64,000 nucleotides of DNA from Cyanobacteriota bacterium (GTDB lineage Bacteria; Acidobacteriota; Vicinamibacteria; Vicinamibacterales; UBA2999). The position numbers and the translations under genes are program-made. Of the stretch, positions 26,127 through 34,958 are shown piece after piece; the first letter of the stretch is position 1, and the number at the start of each line of letters is the position of its first letter. The notes beneath the pieces were generated by a model. It was given only the letters and a program-made list of their open reading frames with translations. It did no database searches and was not told the origin of the DNA. The stretch is from contig JAIEMQ010000044.1 of the NCBI GenBank assembly GCA_019752015.1, positions 124,001 to 188,000 of the forward strand, in the 5' to 3' direction.

Positions 26127-26768
26127 ATGCTTCCTTTCGCCCTCCCGATCTTTCCGCTGCCGGCCGTGGTCCTGTTTCCCAACGTGTTTCTGCCGCTGCA
26201 CATCTTCGAGCCGCGCTACCGCCAGATGGTCGCCGATGCGCTCGAGGGCGATCGCATCATCGGCATGGTGCTGCTGCGTCCCGGTTACGAGGACGAATAC
26301 GAAGGCGCGCCGCCAATCTACGCGACCGGCTGCTCGGGGCTGATCACTCACGTTGAAAACCTTCCCGACGGCAAGTACAACCTGGTGCTGCGCGGGCTGG
26401 AGAAGTTCACCGTCCACAACGAAGAGATGCCGGCGGTCGGGCGCCTCTATCGCAGCGCGGTGATCTCACCGGTCGACGATTCGCTCGGCACCGGCGATCG
26501 CGACGAGCTGCGGGTTGAACGCCAGCGGCTGCAGCAGCTGCTGACGCCGCTGTTCGCCGACGAGAACCTCGGCCAGCGCCTGCCGGAGGCCATGCCCGAC
26601 GAGGATCTCGTCAACGCGCTGGCGCAGTACCTGGAATTCGATCCGATGGAAAAACTGGCGCTGCTCGAGCGCCGCGGCGCGCTGGCGCGCGCCCGATCGA
26701 TGGTCGAGCTGCTCGAGATGAAGGCAATGGTCCGCGACAGCGGGCCGGACGCCGGCATGATCCACTAA
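26127..26768 (+). CDS. Lon N-terminal (substrate-binding) domain protein
   Basis: 213 residues consisting only of the LON N-domain: LPIFPLPAVVLFPNVFLPLH, IFEPRYRQMVADAL, IYATGCSGLITHVENLPDG and YNLVLRGLEKFTV, then a helical bundle to the C terminus. There is no ATPase or protease domain. Stand-alone LON domains of this length are widespread and presumably bind substrates or ligands; the function is not established. The stop overlaps by 4 nt the convergent methyltransferase stop. The upstream W2 array may uncouple it from the VWA gene. Confidence 0.9.
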   Translation: MLPFALPIFPLPAVVLFPNVFLPLHIFEPRYRQMVADALEGDRIIGMVLLRPGYEDEYEGAPPIYATGCSGLITHVENLPDGKYNLVLRGLEKFTVHNEEMPAVGRLYRSAVISPVDDSLGTGDRDELRVERQRLQQLLTPLFADENLGQRLPEAMPDEDLVNALAQYLEFDPMEKLALLERRGALARARSMVELLEMKAMVRDSGPDAGMIH

Positions 26769-27496
26769 GCGGCGATCGCCTGCCGCGTCAGTCTCACCAA
26801 TCCTTTTTCGGCGCGCAGCTCCGACGCATCGAGGCCGCTCATCGCGCCGCGCAGCGCCGCCACGATCCGCTGCTCCGGCCCGCGCGCCGCGTCATCGAGA
26901 TACGACGCGCCGCCGGCATTCAGGCGATCGGTCGCCCACTTCAAGGGGTGATAGCGGCCGGCTTCGCCGGCCCAATACGGCGGACCGTCGATCAGGGCGA
27001 CGTCAATGCCGTCGCGATCGGAAGGCAGCGCGTAGGACTTGCTCGCCGGCAGTCCATCGATGGCCACGTAGTCGACGAGCGGCACCACTTTCAGATCGAC
27101 GTACTGCGACAGGCCGCACGCTTCGAGCTGCTTGCGAACGGCGTCGGCGTAGGCCGCATCATGCTCGAAGGTCGTGATGCGGCCGCCGTGATTGCGGACC
27201 CACGACGCGAACACGATCGTCGACTGGCCGCAGCCGAACTCGACGATGTGCGGGCTGGTGCGTTCCTGGAGGTCGGCCAGAATCAGCGCCATCGCGTCCG
27301 GCGACAACGCCCACTGGCGCAGCGGTTTCAGAACCGGGCCCCCGCTCAGCGCCGACTGGATCTGCATCATGCTCGCGACCTGATCGTAGAGGCGGTCGTG
27401 GAGCTCCCTGACCTGCTCCTCCCGGGCGATGCCGGCCAGGAAGCGCTCGCGAACCCTGTCGAAGAGGCGGACCAACGCGGACCTCACCATGGCCAC
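26765..27496 (-). CDS. Class I SAM-dependent methyltransferase-like protein
   Basis: 243 residues. An N-terminal helical region (VRERFLAGIAREEQVRELHD) precedes a Rossmann core with VEFGCGQSTIVFASW (motif I), ITTFEHDAAYADAVRKQLE (acidic end of strand 2) and DVALIDGPPYWAGEAGRYHP (motif IV, DGPP). This resembles small methyltransferases that modify sugars or small molecules. Start GTG 27496 or ATG 27490. It is not part of the DUF4159 operon, which is transcribed toward it with only about 30 nt between. Confidence 0.75.
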   Translation of the reverse strand: MAMVRSALVRLFDRVRERFLAGIAREEQVRELHDRLYDQVASMMQIQSALSGGPVLKPLRQWALSPDAMALILADLQERTSPHIVEFGCGQSTIVFASWVRNHGGRITTFEHDAAYADAVRKQLEACGLSQYVDLKVVPLVDYVAIDGLPASKSYALPSDRDGIDVALIDGPPYWAGEAGRYHPLKWATDRLNAGGASYLDDAARGPEQRIVAALRGAMSGLDASELRAEKGLVRLTRQAIAA

Positions 27497-27526
27497 TGTG
27501 CCGTTGCAAATCGCGGGCCGGGTCGA

Positions 27527-28366
27527 TCAGTGGGTCATACCGTAGAGAAAGACGTCCAGGCCCACGGCGTAGCCCTGCGGTGAGAAGCTGAAGAAGAATC
27601 TTGGGTCGGCGGCTTCCCTTTCCCATGCATCCGAAATGTCGGTGTTGTGGGTCATGATCACCATCAACCGGCCCTGGGCGTCGGCAATGCCGCGCAGGTG
27701 CGGCTCAGCGCTGAGCTCGAACCGCTCCGAGGTCTGGCCGCCGTACTGATTCCAGAAATTGATCGAGGGGATCTGCGGCAGCTCCTTGAACTCGAACAGC
27801 ATCCGCCGGATCGGGTGATCGATCGGGATGTCGCGGATCGGATACTCGCCCGGCGGCAGCACCCGGCTGATATTGCTGACCCAGTTGTCCCAGGCGTACG
27901 GGCCCCAGAAGTCATCGACCCACAGGAAGCCGCCCTTTTCGAGATAGGCGCGCAGGGTCTTCGCGTCTTCGTCGCTGAACAGCGCCGTGCCGACGTCGGT
28001 CGCGCTGAGAATCGGACACTGGAACAGCGCCGGATCGGAAATGCGGATCACGAGATGATTCGGATCGCCGCTCTGCTGGCGGCTGATCGTGGTCTTGGTG
28101 AGCTCGCCGAGACGCGTCGAGAAGTTGAGATCGGCGTCCCAGTAATCAGTGGACCATCCCGAGCCGCCGGCCTCGCGGCGATCGCTCGTGTACATCAAGC
28201 GGCAGAAGTTGAAGCCGCCGTCGAAGCTGGCCGCTGTCGGATAGCGCGGCGGATAGCGATTGCGACCGTACCCGCCGCCGCGGAAACGATCCCACTGCTC
28301 TTGCGCCGCCGCGACCGACGCAGCCAACAGCAACGCAACGATCGTCATTCGCAGCAGGCGCGCCAT
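27527..28366 (-). CDS. DUF4159 protein (copy C), exported
   Basis: 279 residues with a signal peptide (LLRMTIVALLLAASVAAAQ). The DUF4159 core is present: FNFCRLMYTSDRR, NFSTRLGELTKT, LRAYLEKGGFLWVDDFWGP, LPPGEYPIRDIPIDHPIRRM and the C-terminal GYAVGLDVFLYGMTH. The fold is expected to be glutamine-amidotransferase-like without the catalytic triad. The ATG overlaps the preceding stop (TGATG), so it is coupled to copy B, of which it is clearly a tandem duplicate. Last gene of the eight-gene operon. Function unknown. Confidence 0.88.
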   Translation of the reverse strand: MARLLRMTIVALLLAASVAAAQEQWDRFRGGGYGRNRYPPRYPTAASFDGGFNFCRLMYTSDRREAGGSGWSTDYWDADLNFSTRLGELTKTTISRQQSGDPNHLVIRISDPALFQCPILSATDVGTALFSDEDAKTLRAYLEKGGFLWVDDFWGPYAWDNWVSNISRVLPPGEYPIRDIPIDHPIRRMLFEFKELPQIPSINFWNQYGGQTSERFELSAEPHLRGIADAQGRLMVIMTHNTDISDAWEREAADPRFFFSFSPQGYAVGLDVFLYGMTH

Positions 28367-29196
28367 CAATGGCTCATGGAGTAGAGGACGGCGTTCAGTC
28401 CGACCGCGTAGCCGTTGGGCGAGAAGTTGAAGAAGAACTCGGGGTCGTCGCCTTCGCGCTCCCACGAATCGGCGATGTCGGTGTTGTGCGTCATCAGCAC
28501 CATGATGCGCCCCTGCTTGTCGAGAATCGCCGCCATGTGCGCGTTGCTGCTGTATTCCTCCATCTCGGAGGTGGCACCGCCGCTCATGCGCCAGAACTGC
28601 ATCGACGGCACCTGCGGAATCTTCGAGACCGGAAACAGCATGCGGTAGATCGGGTGCTCGGCGGTAATTTCCTTCACGGGATACTCGCCCGGCGGCAACG
28701 CCTTGGCGATCTCGTCGATGAACGCTTCCCATGCCCACGGCCCCCAGAAATCATCGACCCACAGGAAGCCGCCCTTGAGCAGGTAATTGCGCAGGCCCGC
28801 CGCATCCTCGGGCGAGAAGCCGGCGCTGCCTGGATCCGACGCCATCACGAACGGGCACATGAATAAATCCGGATCGGTCGGACGCACGACCAGATGGTTC
28901 GGGTCGCGCTCGTGATTGCCCTGGATGCCGACCTGCGTCTTGGTCAGCTCGGAGAGGCGGATCGAAAAATTGATGTCGGCGTTGGGATAGTCGGTGCCCC
29001 AGCCGAGACCGCGCTGCTGGCTGCGCACGCTGCGATTCAAGCGGCAGAAGTGCCAGCTGCCGTCGAAGTCGGCAATGGTCGGAAACTTCGGCGGCGCGCC
29101 GACTTCACCGCCCCATCCGCCTCTGAATCCGCGCTGCGCCTCAGCGACGGAAAAGAACAAAGAACAAAGAACGAATAACGAAAGAAGACGCTTCAT
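28366..29196 (-). CDS. DUF4159 protein (copy B), exported
   Basis: 276 residues. It shares with copy C the blocks WHFCRLNRSVRS, NFSIRLSELTKTQ, LRNYLLKGGFLWVDDFWGP, LPPGEYPVKEITAEHPIYRM, IMVLMTHNTDIADSWERE and GYAVGLNAVLYSMSH. The signal peptide MKRLLSLFVLCSLFFSVAEA is unusual: its hydrophobic core (LSLFVLCSLFF) is encoded by the W3 tandem word, whose inverted partner lies in the 5' untranslated region. The start codon would sit in the loop of the resulting hairpin. It follows the DUF4175 gene after 39 nt made almost wholly of that repeat. Confidence 0.88.
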   Translation of the reverse strand: MKRLLSLFVLCSLFFSVAEAQRGFRGGWGGEVGAPPKFPTIADFDGSWHFCRLNRSVRSQQRGLGWGTDYPNADINFSIRLSELTKTQVGIQGNHERDPNHLVVRPTDPDLFMCPFVMASDPGSAGFSPEDAAGLRNYLLKGGFLWVDDFWGPWAWEAFIDEIAKALPPGEYPVKEITAEHPIYRMLFPVSKIPQVPSMQFWRMSGGATSEMEEYSSNAHMAAILDKQGRIMVLMTHNTDIADSWEREGDDPEFFFNFSPNGYAVGLNAVLYSMSH

Positions 29197-29241
29197 TTTT
29201 TTCTTTGTTCTTTGTTCTTCGTTCTTCGTTCTTTGTTATTG
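29151..29241. repeat. Word-repeat array W3 (AAAGAAC), inverted pair around a start codon
   Basis: Arms at about 29151-29185 and 29200-29241 are complementary runs of AAAGAAC/GTTCTTT. The ATG of DUF4159 copy B (29196) lies in the loop; one arm encodes its signal-peptide core and the other is the gap to the DUF4175 stop codon. Confidence 0.85.
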
Positions 29242-32200
29242 CTTCTTCTGCCCCTTCGACAGTGAGCGGTAGTACTCCTCGACCAGCGCCTTGAATTCCG
29301 CGGGCACTTCTTCGGAGCCGCTGACCAGCGCGCGATCGGTTTCGTCACCGACCTTGCGGCGCAACGCGTACTCGAAGCGCTTCAGTCCTTCAGCGACGAA
29401 CGTCTGCAGGCGCGCGAGCTCCTCGACATCCTGGTAGACGCGCTCGGAATCGAGCTCGCGCAGGCGGCGCATGATCTCGTCGAACTCTTTCGGATCGACG
29501 TTCTGTTCGCGCAGCATGTTGCGGAGCGCCTGGCCTTCCTGGGCCCAGCGTCGTGCTTCACCGCGGAACTGGCGAACGTCGTCAGGGCCGAAGTAATAGC
29601 CGTACGGACCACCGGCGCGGCGATCGCCGCCGCCCCACCCGCCGTTGGGCGCGCCGCCCATGGTGTTGCCGTCGCCGTTGCGCCCGCCCTGGCCTTCCTG
29701 GCCCTGGCCCTGCTGACCGCCCTGGCCATTCTGGCCCTGCGATCCCTGCTGACCACCCTGGCCTTGCTGGCCACTCTGGCCTTGCGATCCTTCCTTACCG
29801 TTTTGACCTTCCTTACCGCTCTGACCTTGCTGACCTTCGCGGCCCTGTTGTCCGTTGGAACTATTGGAATCCCTGGAACTGTTGGAACCGCGCTGCTGAG
29901 CATTCTGAGCGCCCCGCTCCTGCATCCGTCGTCCGAGCGAATCCACGCCGCGCGCCAGCTCGCGCGCCTTGTCGACGGCGTCGCCGCTGCGATCGCCGCG
30001 CTGCTGCCCAGCCGCCGCCGACGCTTCGTCGAGCTTCTTTCTCAGTTGATCGATGTTCGCGCCGATCTCTTCCTCGAAGTTGCGCGCGTACTGCTCCGGC
30101 GCGCCCGTGCCCAGCAGGCTCTTCGAGTAACGGATCTTTTCCTTGATCTTGTTGTCGCGAATGCCCGACGCCGCTTCCGACAGCTTGCGTCCGGTCTCGC
30201 GGGACTCGCGCGTCTGCTCGCCGACCATGCGATCGAGCTGCTTCTCGAGATCGGAAACCTTGCTTTCGAGCGCGTCCTTGCGCTGGCCGAGCATCTGCGC
30301 CTTCTGCAATCGATCCGGCCCGGCCTGTCCGAGCTGGCCCGCATCACGCGCGATGTCCTGCTGCTCCTGCGCGATCTCGGCCGCCTGGCGCTGCGCGTCC
30401 TTGACATCGCGCTCGCCGCGCGCGGTCTGGTTGCGCGTCAGCTGCCGCTGCGCTTCGCGGAGCCGATCCGCGGCCGCGGCCGCCTGGCCGGCCGCTGACG
30501 GATCGCCCTTCGCGGCGGCGCGACGCATGGCGTCGGCGGCGTTTCTCAACTGACGGGCGGTATCGGCGAGATCCTGGCGCTGCTGATCGCGCGACAGTTT
30601 TTCCAGCTGACGCGCCGCTTCTTCGGCCTGCTCGGCCAGCGCGCGCTGCAGATCGCCGCCCTGACTGCCGGCCGACTGGCCGGCGGCGAGACGCCGCTGC
30701 CGCTCGATCTCCTGCTCCTGCCGGCGCGCGAGCTCCTTCAATTTTTCGGCGAGCTCGTCGATCTGCTGATCCTGCTGCTGCGTCGAGGCCTGCGAATTGG
30801 TCTCGTACTGATTCGCCATCTTGTCCATTTCCATCTTGAACAAGTCGGCCAAATCATTCGCGATCGATCCGGCGCCACCGCCGCCGCCACCGCCGCCGGC
30901 CTGGCGGCCCATCTGCACCTGCAGCTCGAATTCCTCTTCAGCCTGCTGCAGGAACTGCAGCGCCATGTTCTCCGGCGGCAGCGCCTTCTCGGCGCTCTGC
31001 GCCTGCAGCTGCTTTTCGGCGGCCGTCATCTGCTCGGCGGCCTTCGGCAGCAGCTCCGCGATCTTCTTGAACGACGGATCGGATACCACCAGGCGGCTGT
31101 TCATGCGCTCGACCAGGCCGTTGACCTGATCGCGCAGCTTGCTCTGCGCCAGCGTCAGCACGACCAGGCCTTCGCGCACCTTCGCCGCGGTCATGGTCTT
31201 GCGATCGCGCTGGATGTTGAACGTGCCGGAAATGATCTGGCGCTGCTGCTGCGAGAGCGCGCCGACTTCCTGTCCGCCGCCGCCACCGCCACCGCCGCCG
31301 CCCGACATCGATGCCGCGGGCTTGAAGTTCTTGTCGAACGGCCGGATGCGCAGGAAATAGATGTCGCTGCTGGTCTGCTTGCTGCCGTTGATCGCGTCGT
31401 TGTCGGTGGCGCGCGCGTAATACGACACGGAGTCGCCGGCCTTCACGCCGAGCTCCTCCATGTAGAAGGTGTGACCGGCGGTCACTTCCGCGGTCGGACG
31501 CGCGCCGCCGAAGAGCGGAATCACTTTCTCGGCGCCGCCGTTGATCTGATACACGAGCTGCAAATTCTTGACGGCGTAATCGTCGTCGGCCTTCGCCTCG
31601 ATGAAGAACTCTTCGACCGGCGTGGCATCGGTATCGCGGCCGGGCTTCGACAACTTCACTGTCGGCGCGAGGTCCGACAGCAGGTCGACCGTGTACTGCG
31701 GCGACGCGGTCAGCCGTTCGCCGTTCGGCGCGTCGAGCTCGACGCGATAGAAGCCATCGTGCTGAGCGGTGAAGTTTGCCGACAGCGTGCCATCGGAGTT
31801 CACCGACAGCGGCACGCTTTCCTTTTCACCAAGTACGACGCGGCCGCCCTTCGACGCCATCGTCGGCGTGATCGTCAACTTGACGTCGGTACCCTTGAGT
31901 ACTGCGATGTCGCCGCCGTCTTCGATCTTGCGCGGCTCGAGACCGGTGTAGGACGGGTAGGTGTAGTCGAGATCGATCTTCTTGGCGTACGGGACCTCGA
32001 GCACGTTCAGCTTGTGCGGCGCCGAGCGCACGCCCGCGGCTTCGACCACGTAATCGAGCGGCTCGGAGAGATCGAACAGCATGCCTTCGTACGATCCGTT
32101 CTCGGCCTTCACCATCGGCACGCGCTCGAACGCGCCGCCGCTGCCCTTGCGGATCAGGATCGCGGCGTCGGCGGCGTCGAAACCCGACAGCGTGGCGCTG

Positions 32201-32835
32201 ATCATCTGATCGGCGCCCTTCGCAACCGTCGCGTCGCCCGGCTTCACGTCGATCTTGTACGGCGCCGCCGCTTCCGCGTCGGTCGAGATCACGAAGATCG
32301 CCGACAGCGTGTGGCGGAAATACGCGGGGCCGAACGTGAAGAGCGCAATCGCGGCCACCGCCACCGCGCCGGCAAACCACACGTAGCGCTTCATCGGCTC
32401 GCGCTCGATGCGCTCGCCTTCCTGGATCTGGTGCACGCGCTCGATGGCGTTTTCGACCAGGCGGCGAATCAACTCCGGCGACCAGTCGTTGGGCCGGTCG
32501 GTCGCTTCCATCGCGCTGAGGATCGCCGAGTCGAGCGTCGGCTCGTGCTCCTCGAGATACATCGCGACCTGCTCGTCGGTGACCCTGCGCGACAGCGGAC
32601 GCGCGAAGAACCACGCGCCGGCGGCGACGAACACCAGGGCCGTGACAATGCGGAACCAGAAGATCGCGGCGGGCGTGAACTTGAGCGCCTCGAGCGTGTA
32701 GGCGATCGCGAGTATGGCGATCAGTCCGGCGAGCAGGAACCCGCCCGCGCCGCGCAGCGCGAGCTTGATGCGCCAGCGGCGGCGAACCTGCCGGACGACT
32801 TCGAGCAACTGTGCGCGGGCATTGACCTCACCCAT
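29236..32835 (-). CDS. DUF4175-like giant membrane-anchored coiled-coil protein
   Basis: 1199 residues. Two N-terminal transmembrane segments (FLLAGLIAILAIAYTLEAL; IVTALVFVAAGAWFFA) and a third near 155-170 precede Ig-like beta domains. These are followed by long Gln/Glu/Arg/Ala helical stretches (about 540-950) predicted to be coiled coil, interrupted by poly-Gly runs, and a Gly/Gln/Asn low-complexity segment (about 985-1060) built of GQQGQ, GKEGQ and GQGGQ units. The C-terminal helical domain DVRQFRGEARRWAQEGQALR closes the protein. It resembles DUF4175 proteins encoded beside MoxR/BatA operons. The size, anchor and extended rod suggest a periplasmic scaffold for the VWA proteins; that is inference. 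Confidence 0.8.
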   Translation of the reverse strand: MGEVNARAQLLEVVRQVRRRWRIKLALRGAGGFLLAGLIAILAIAYTLEALKFTPAAIFWFRIVTALVFVAAGAWFFARPLSRRVTDEQVAMYLEEHEPTLDSAILSAMEATDRPNDWSPELIRRLVENAIERVHQIQEGERIEREPMKRYVWFAGAVAVAAIALFTFGPAYFRHTLSAIFVISTDAEAAAPYKIDVKPGDATVAKGADQMISATLSGFDAADAAILIRKGSGGAFERVPMVKAENGSYEGMLFDLSEPLDYVVEAAGVRSAPHKLNVLEVPYAKKIDLDYTYPSYTGLEPRKIEDGGDIAVLKGTDVKLTITPTMASKGGRVVLGEKESVPLSVNSDGTLSANFTAQHDGFYRVELDAPNGERLTASPQYTVDLLSDLAPTVKLSKPGRDTDATPVEEFFIEAKADDDYAVKNLQLVYQINGGAEKVIPLFGGARPTAEVTAGHTFYMEELGVKAGDSVSYYARATDNDAINGSKQTSSDIYFLRIRPFDKNFKPAASMSGGGGGGGGGGQEVGALSQQQRQIISGTFNIQRDRKTMTAAKVREGLVVLTLAQSKLRDQVNGLVERMNSRLVVSDPSFKKIAELLPKAAEQMTAAEKQLQAQSAEKALPPENMALQFLQQAEEEFELQVQMGRQAGGGGGGGGAGSIANDLADLFKMEMDKMANQYETNSQASTQQQDQQIDELAEKLKELARRQEQEIERQRRLAAGQSAGSQGGDLQRALAEQAEEAARQLEKLSRDQQRQDLADTARQLRNAADAMRRAAAKGDPSAAGQAAAAADRLREAQRQLTRNQTARGERDVKDAQRQAAEIAQEQQDIARDAGQLGQAGPDRLQKAQMLGQRKDALESKVSDLEKQLDRMVGEQTRESRETGRKLSEAASGIRDNKIKEKIRYSKSLLGTGAPEQYARNFEEEIGANIDQLRKKLDEASAAAGQQRGDRSGDAVDKARELARGVDSLGRRMQERGAQNAQQRGSNSSRDSNSSNGQQGREGQQGQSGKEGQNGKEGSQGQSGQQGQGGQQGSQGQNGQGGQQGQGQEGQGGRNGDGNTMGGAPNGGWGGGDRRAGGPYGYYFGPDDVRQFRGEARRWAQEGQALRNMLREQNVDPKEFDEIMRRLRELDSERVYQDVEELARLQTFVAEGLKRFEYALRRKVGDETDRALVSGSEEVPAEFKALVEEYYRSLSKGQKKQ

Positions 32836-32847
32836 CGTTGGCTCCCT

Positions 32848-34953
32848 CTACGTTCTTACGCGCGAATACCGGTGAGCGATTACCGTCTCGGCGATCAAAA
32901 GCAGGATACCCGCGAATAGCAGGTACCACCATACCCGCTGAGCGAGTTCCTGAGCCTCGTCCGGTAAGACGTCCTGGCCTGAAGTTGAGCCTGCCGGACC
33001 GTTGCCGGTCACCGACGCCACCAGCTCATTCGGGTCCATCCGATCGAGATTCGACTCCGTGATGTTGACGTTGCTGGCGGCGACGATCGTTGGTCCCGCC
33101 TCTCGTCCCGCGCTGCGAATCTCGTAGAAACCCTGCTCGGTCAGCTCGAGCGCGGCGGCCGGCGTGGTCCCGCCGGCGGTGGCCGCGGGTATCGCGAGAT
33201 CGCGGCGCTGTCCGCCGGGCGTCAGAATCGCGCGTCCCGCGGCAGCGCGAGCGGCGCTGCCCGACGTCGCACCGGCCGCGACTTCCGCTGCGTCGACGTC
33301 GAGCACCTGCCCGATCGTCAACCACGCCGGCTGCTCCTTGAATCCGGAAAGATGCCGTCCGAGCTGGTGCACGAACGGCAGGAACATCGGCTTCAGCGCG
33401 AGATCGTTCCAATTGAGATCGAGCGTCGATGCGTAAACGATGACGCGGCCGCGTCCCATCGTCCGCTCGACGAGCGCCGGCTCGCCGGTATCGAAGCGCG
33501 CCAGCACGCTGGCGTCCTTGGCCGCGGTCAGGCCGCGATAGGAATAGAAACGCGCCGTGGAGAAATCGCCGCTGCGCGGGGCGCGGAACGGCTCGAAGAT
33601 CGCGTGACCGTAGTCCATGCCGCTCAGCCGCGCCGCCGCGCCGCGTGTGCGATCCACCGTCGGCCCGATCGACGCCGGCAGCCACGCCGCGCGCGATGAC
33701 GGCCACGACGCGCGCTGCCCGAGCGCCATCAGCAGGCCGCCGCCGCCTTCGACGAACGTCACGAGCCTCGTCGCCACCGCGTCGCCGATCGCGATGTCGT
33801 TGAGAAAGATCACCCGGGCGCGGTTCAGCGCATCACCGGCGAGCGCTTCCGGCGACTGCATCGATGCATTGAAGTGCGGCGCCTCGCCGATCGCGAGCGC
33901 GCGGGACAGATATAAGGTCGCGTCCGCGGATCCGGCGGACACCGCCATCACCGGCACCGGCGCCGACGGCGTCAGCACGAAGTTGAAGGTGTTGTCGCGC
34001 GTGAGCCCGTCCACGGCTGCGCCCCCGGCGGTGCCAAGCCGCACGACGGCGCGTGTATTGGGTGCGGTGATCGTCAATGGCGAGAACGAAATCGATGCGG
34101 ACGCACTCGGCGCCACGCTGATCTTCAGGTCCTGCACGATGCGGCCGTCGATCTCGAGATTGATCGGCACGTCGTTCGCGGCCGTCGCCGTGCGATTCAA
34201 CACGCCGGCGGTGACGGCGACACGCTCGGGTTGCCCCTGCTCGCGCGTCCGGAGCAATGCGACCGGCGTGAGCGCGAGGCTCGCGGCCTGTCCGCCGTCC
34301 ACCACCGCGGTCGTCACGGTGGTGCCGCCGGGCATTCGCAGCGTGTCGTCGGGCTGCCAGCCGCCGCGCTGAAAATCGGAAACCAGAATCACTTCCTTGC
34401 GCGGCAGCAGCGACTCGGCCAGCAGGCTCCCGGCCAGCTTCAAGGCCGGCCCGTACTTCGTCGAGCCCGGCCCCGGCGTGGCGGCGTCGATCTCCGCAAT
34501 CGCACGCGATCGATCCGGCGTCGATCGCAGCGCGACTTCGGCGGTGTCGGCGAACAACACGACCGAAATGCGATCCGCCGGTGTCGTGCTCGAGAGTGCG
34601 TCCGCGGCTGCGCTCTGCGCTCGGGCCCACGCTTCGCCGTAGCCCATGCTGTAGGACCGATCGAGCAGCACGACAATGTCGCGCGCGCCGCCTGGAGCCG
34701 CCGCCAGATCCGATCCGCGCAGGAACGGACGCGCGAACGCCGTCACGATCAATGCGATCGCCGCGAGGCGGAGCGCCAGCAACAGCCAGTCACGAATGCG
34801 CCGCCGCTGCACCGATTCGTACGGAATCTTGCGCAGGAACATCAGCGACGGGAATTCGACGACCGACTTCCGCTCCCGCTGCGTGAGGTGAATGAGAATC
34901 GGGACCGCGAGCGCAGCGAGCCCGAGGAGGAATAGCGGCGTGAGAAAGGACAC
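32848..34953 (-). CDS. BatA-like membrane protein with VWA domain
   Basis: 701 residues. The N-terminal aerotolerance-type region begins MSFLTPLFLLGLAALAVPIL, followed by IHLTQRERKSVVEFPSLMFL and a second membrane helix LLLALRLAAIALIVTAFARP. The VWA domain has the MIDAS motif LLDRSYSMG (Asp98) and ISVVLFADTAEVAL. A long periplasmic part follows, and a final helix WWYLLFAGILLLIAETVIA anchors the C terminus. Bat/MoxR systems are linked to envelope protein handling and stress tolerance. It lies between DUF58 and DUF4175 genes with gaps of 5 and 12 nt, so it belongs to the same transcript. Confidence 0.88.
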   Translation of the reverse strand: MSFLTPLFLLGLAALAVPILIHLTQRERKSVVEFPSLMFLRKIPYESVQRRRIRDWLLLALRLAAIALIVTAFARPFLRGSDLAAAPGGARDIVVLLDRSYSMGYGEAWARAQSAAADALSSTTPADRISVVLFADTAEVALRSTPDRSRAIAEIDAATPGPGSTKYGPALKLAGSLLAESLLPRKEVILVSDFQRGGWQPDDTLRMPGGTTVTTAVVDGGQAASLALTPVALLRTREQGQPERVAVTAGVLNRTATAANDVPINLEIDGRIVQDLKISVAPSASASISFSPLTITAPNTRAVVRLGTAGGAAVDGLTRDNTFNFVLTPSAPVPVMAVSAGSADATLYLSRALAIGEAPHFNASMQSPEALAGDALNRARVIFLNDIAIGDAVATRLVTFVEGGGGLLMALGQRASWPSSRAAWLPASIGPTVDRTRGAAARLSGMDYGHAIFEPFRAPRSGDFSTARFYSYRGLTAAKDASVLARFDTGEPALVERTMGRGRVIVYASTLDLNWNDLALKPMFLPFVHQLGRHLSGFKEQPAWLTIGQVLDVDAAEVAAGATSGSAARAAAGRAILTPGGQRRDLAIPAATAGGTTPAAALELTEQGFYEIRSAGREAGPTIVAASNVNITESNLDRMDPNELVASVTGNGPAGSTSGQDVLPDEAQELAQRVWWYLLFAGILLLIAETVIAHRYSRVRT

Positions 34954-34958
34954 GGCTG

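Noticed and set aside
29236-32835. Poly-Gly runs and the Gly/Gln segment as evidence of frameshifts in the DUF4175 gene
   Set aside because: The frame stays open with a coherent coiled-coil before and after, and low-complexity rods are common in this protein type.
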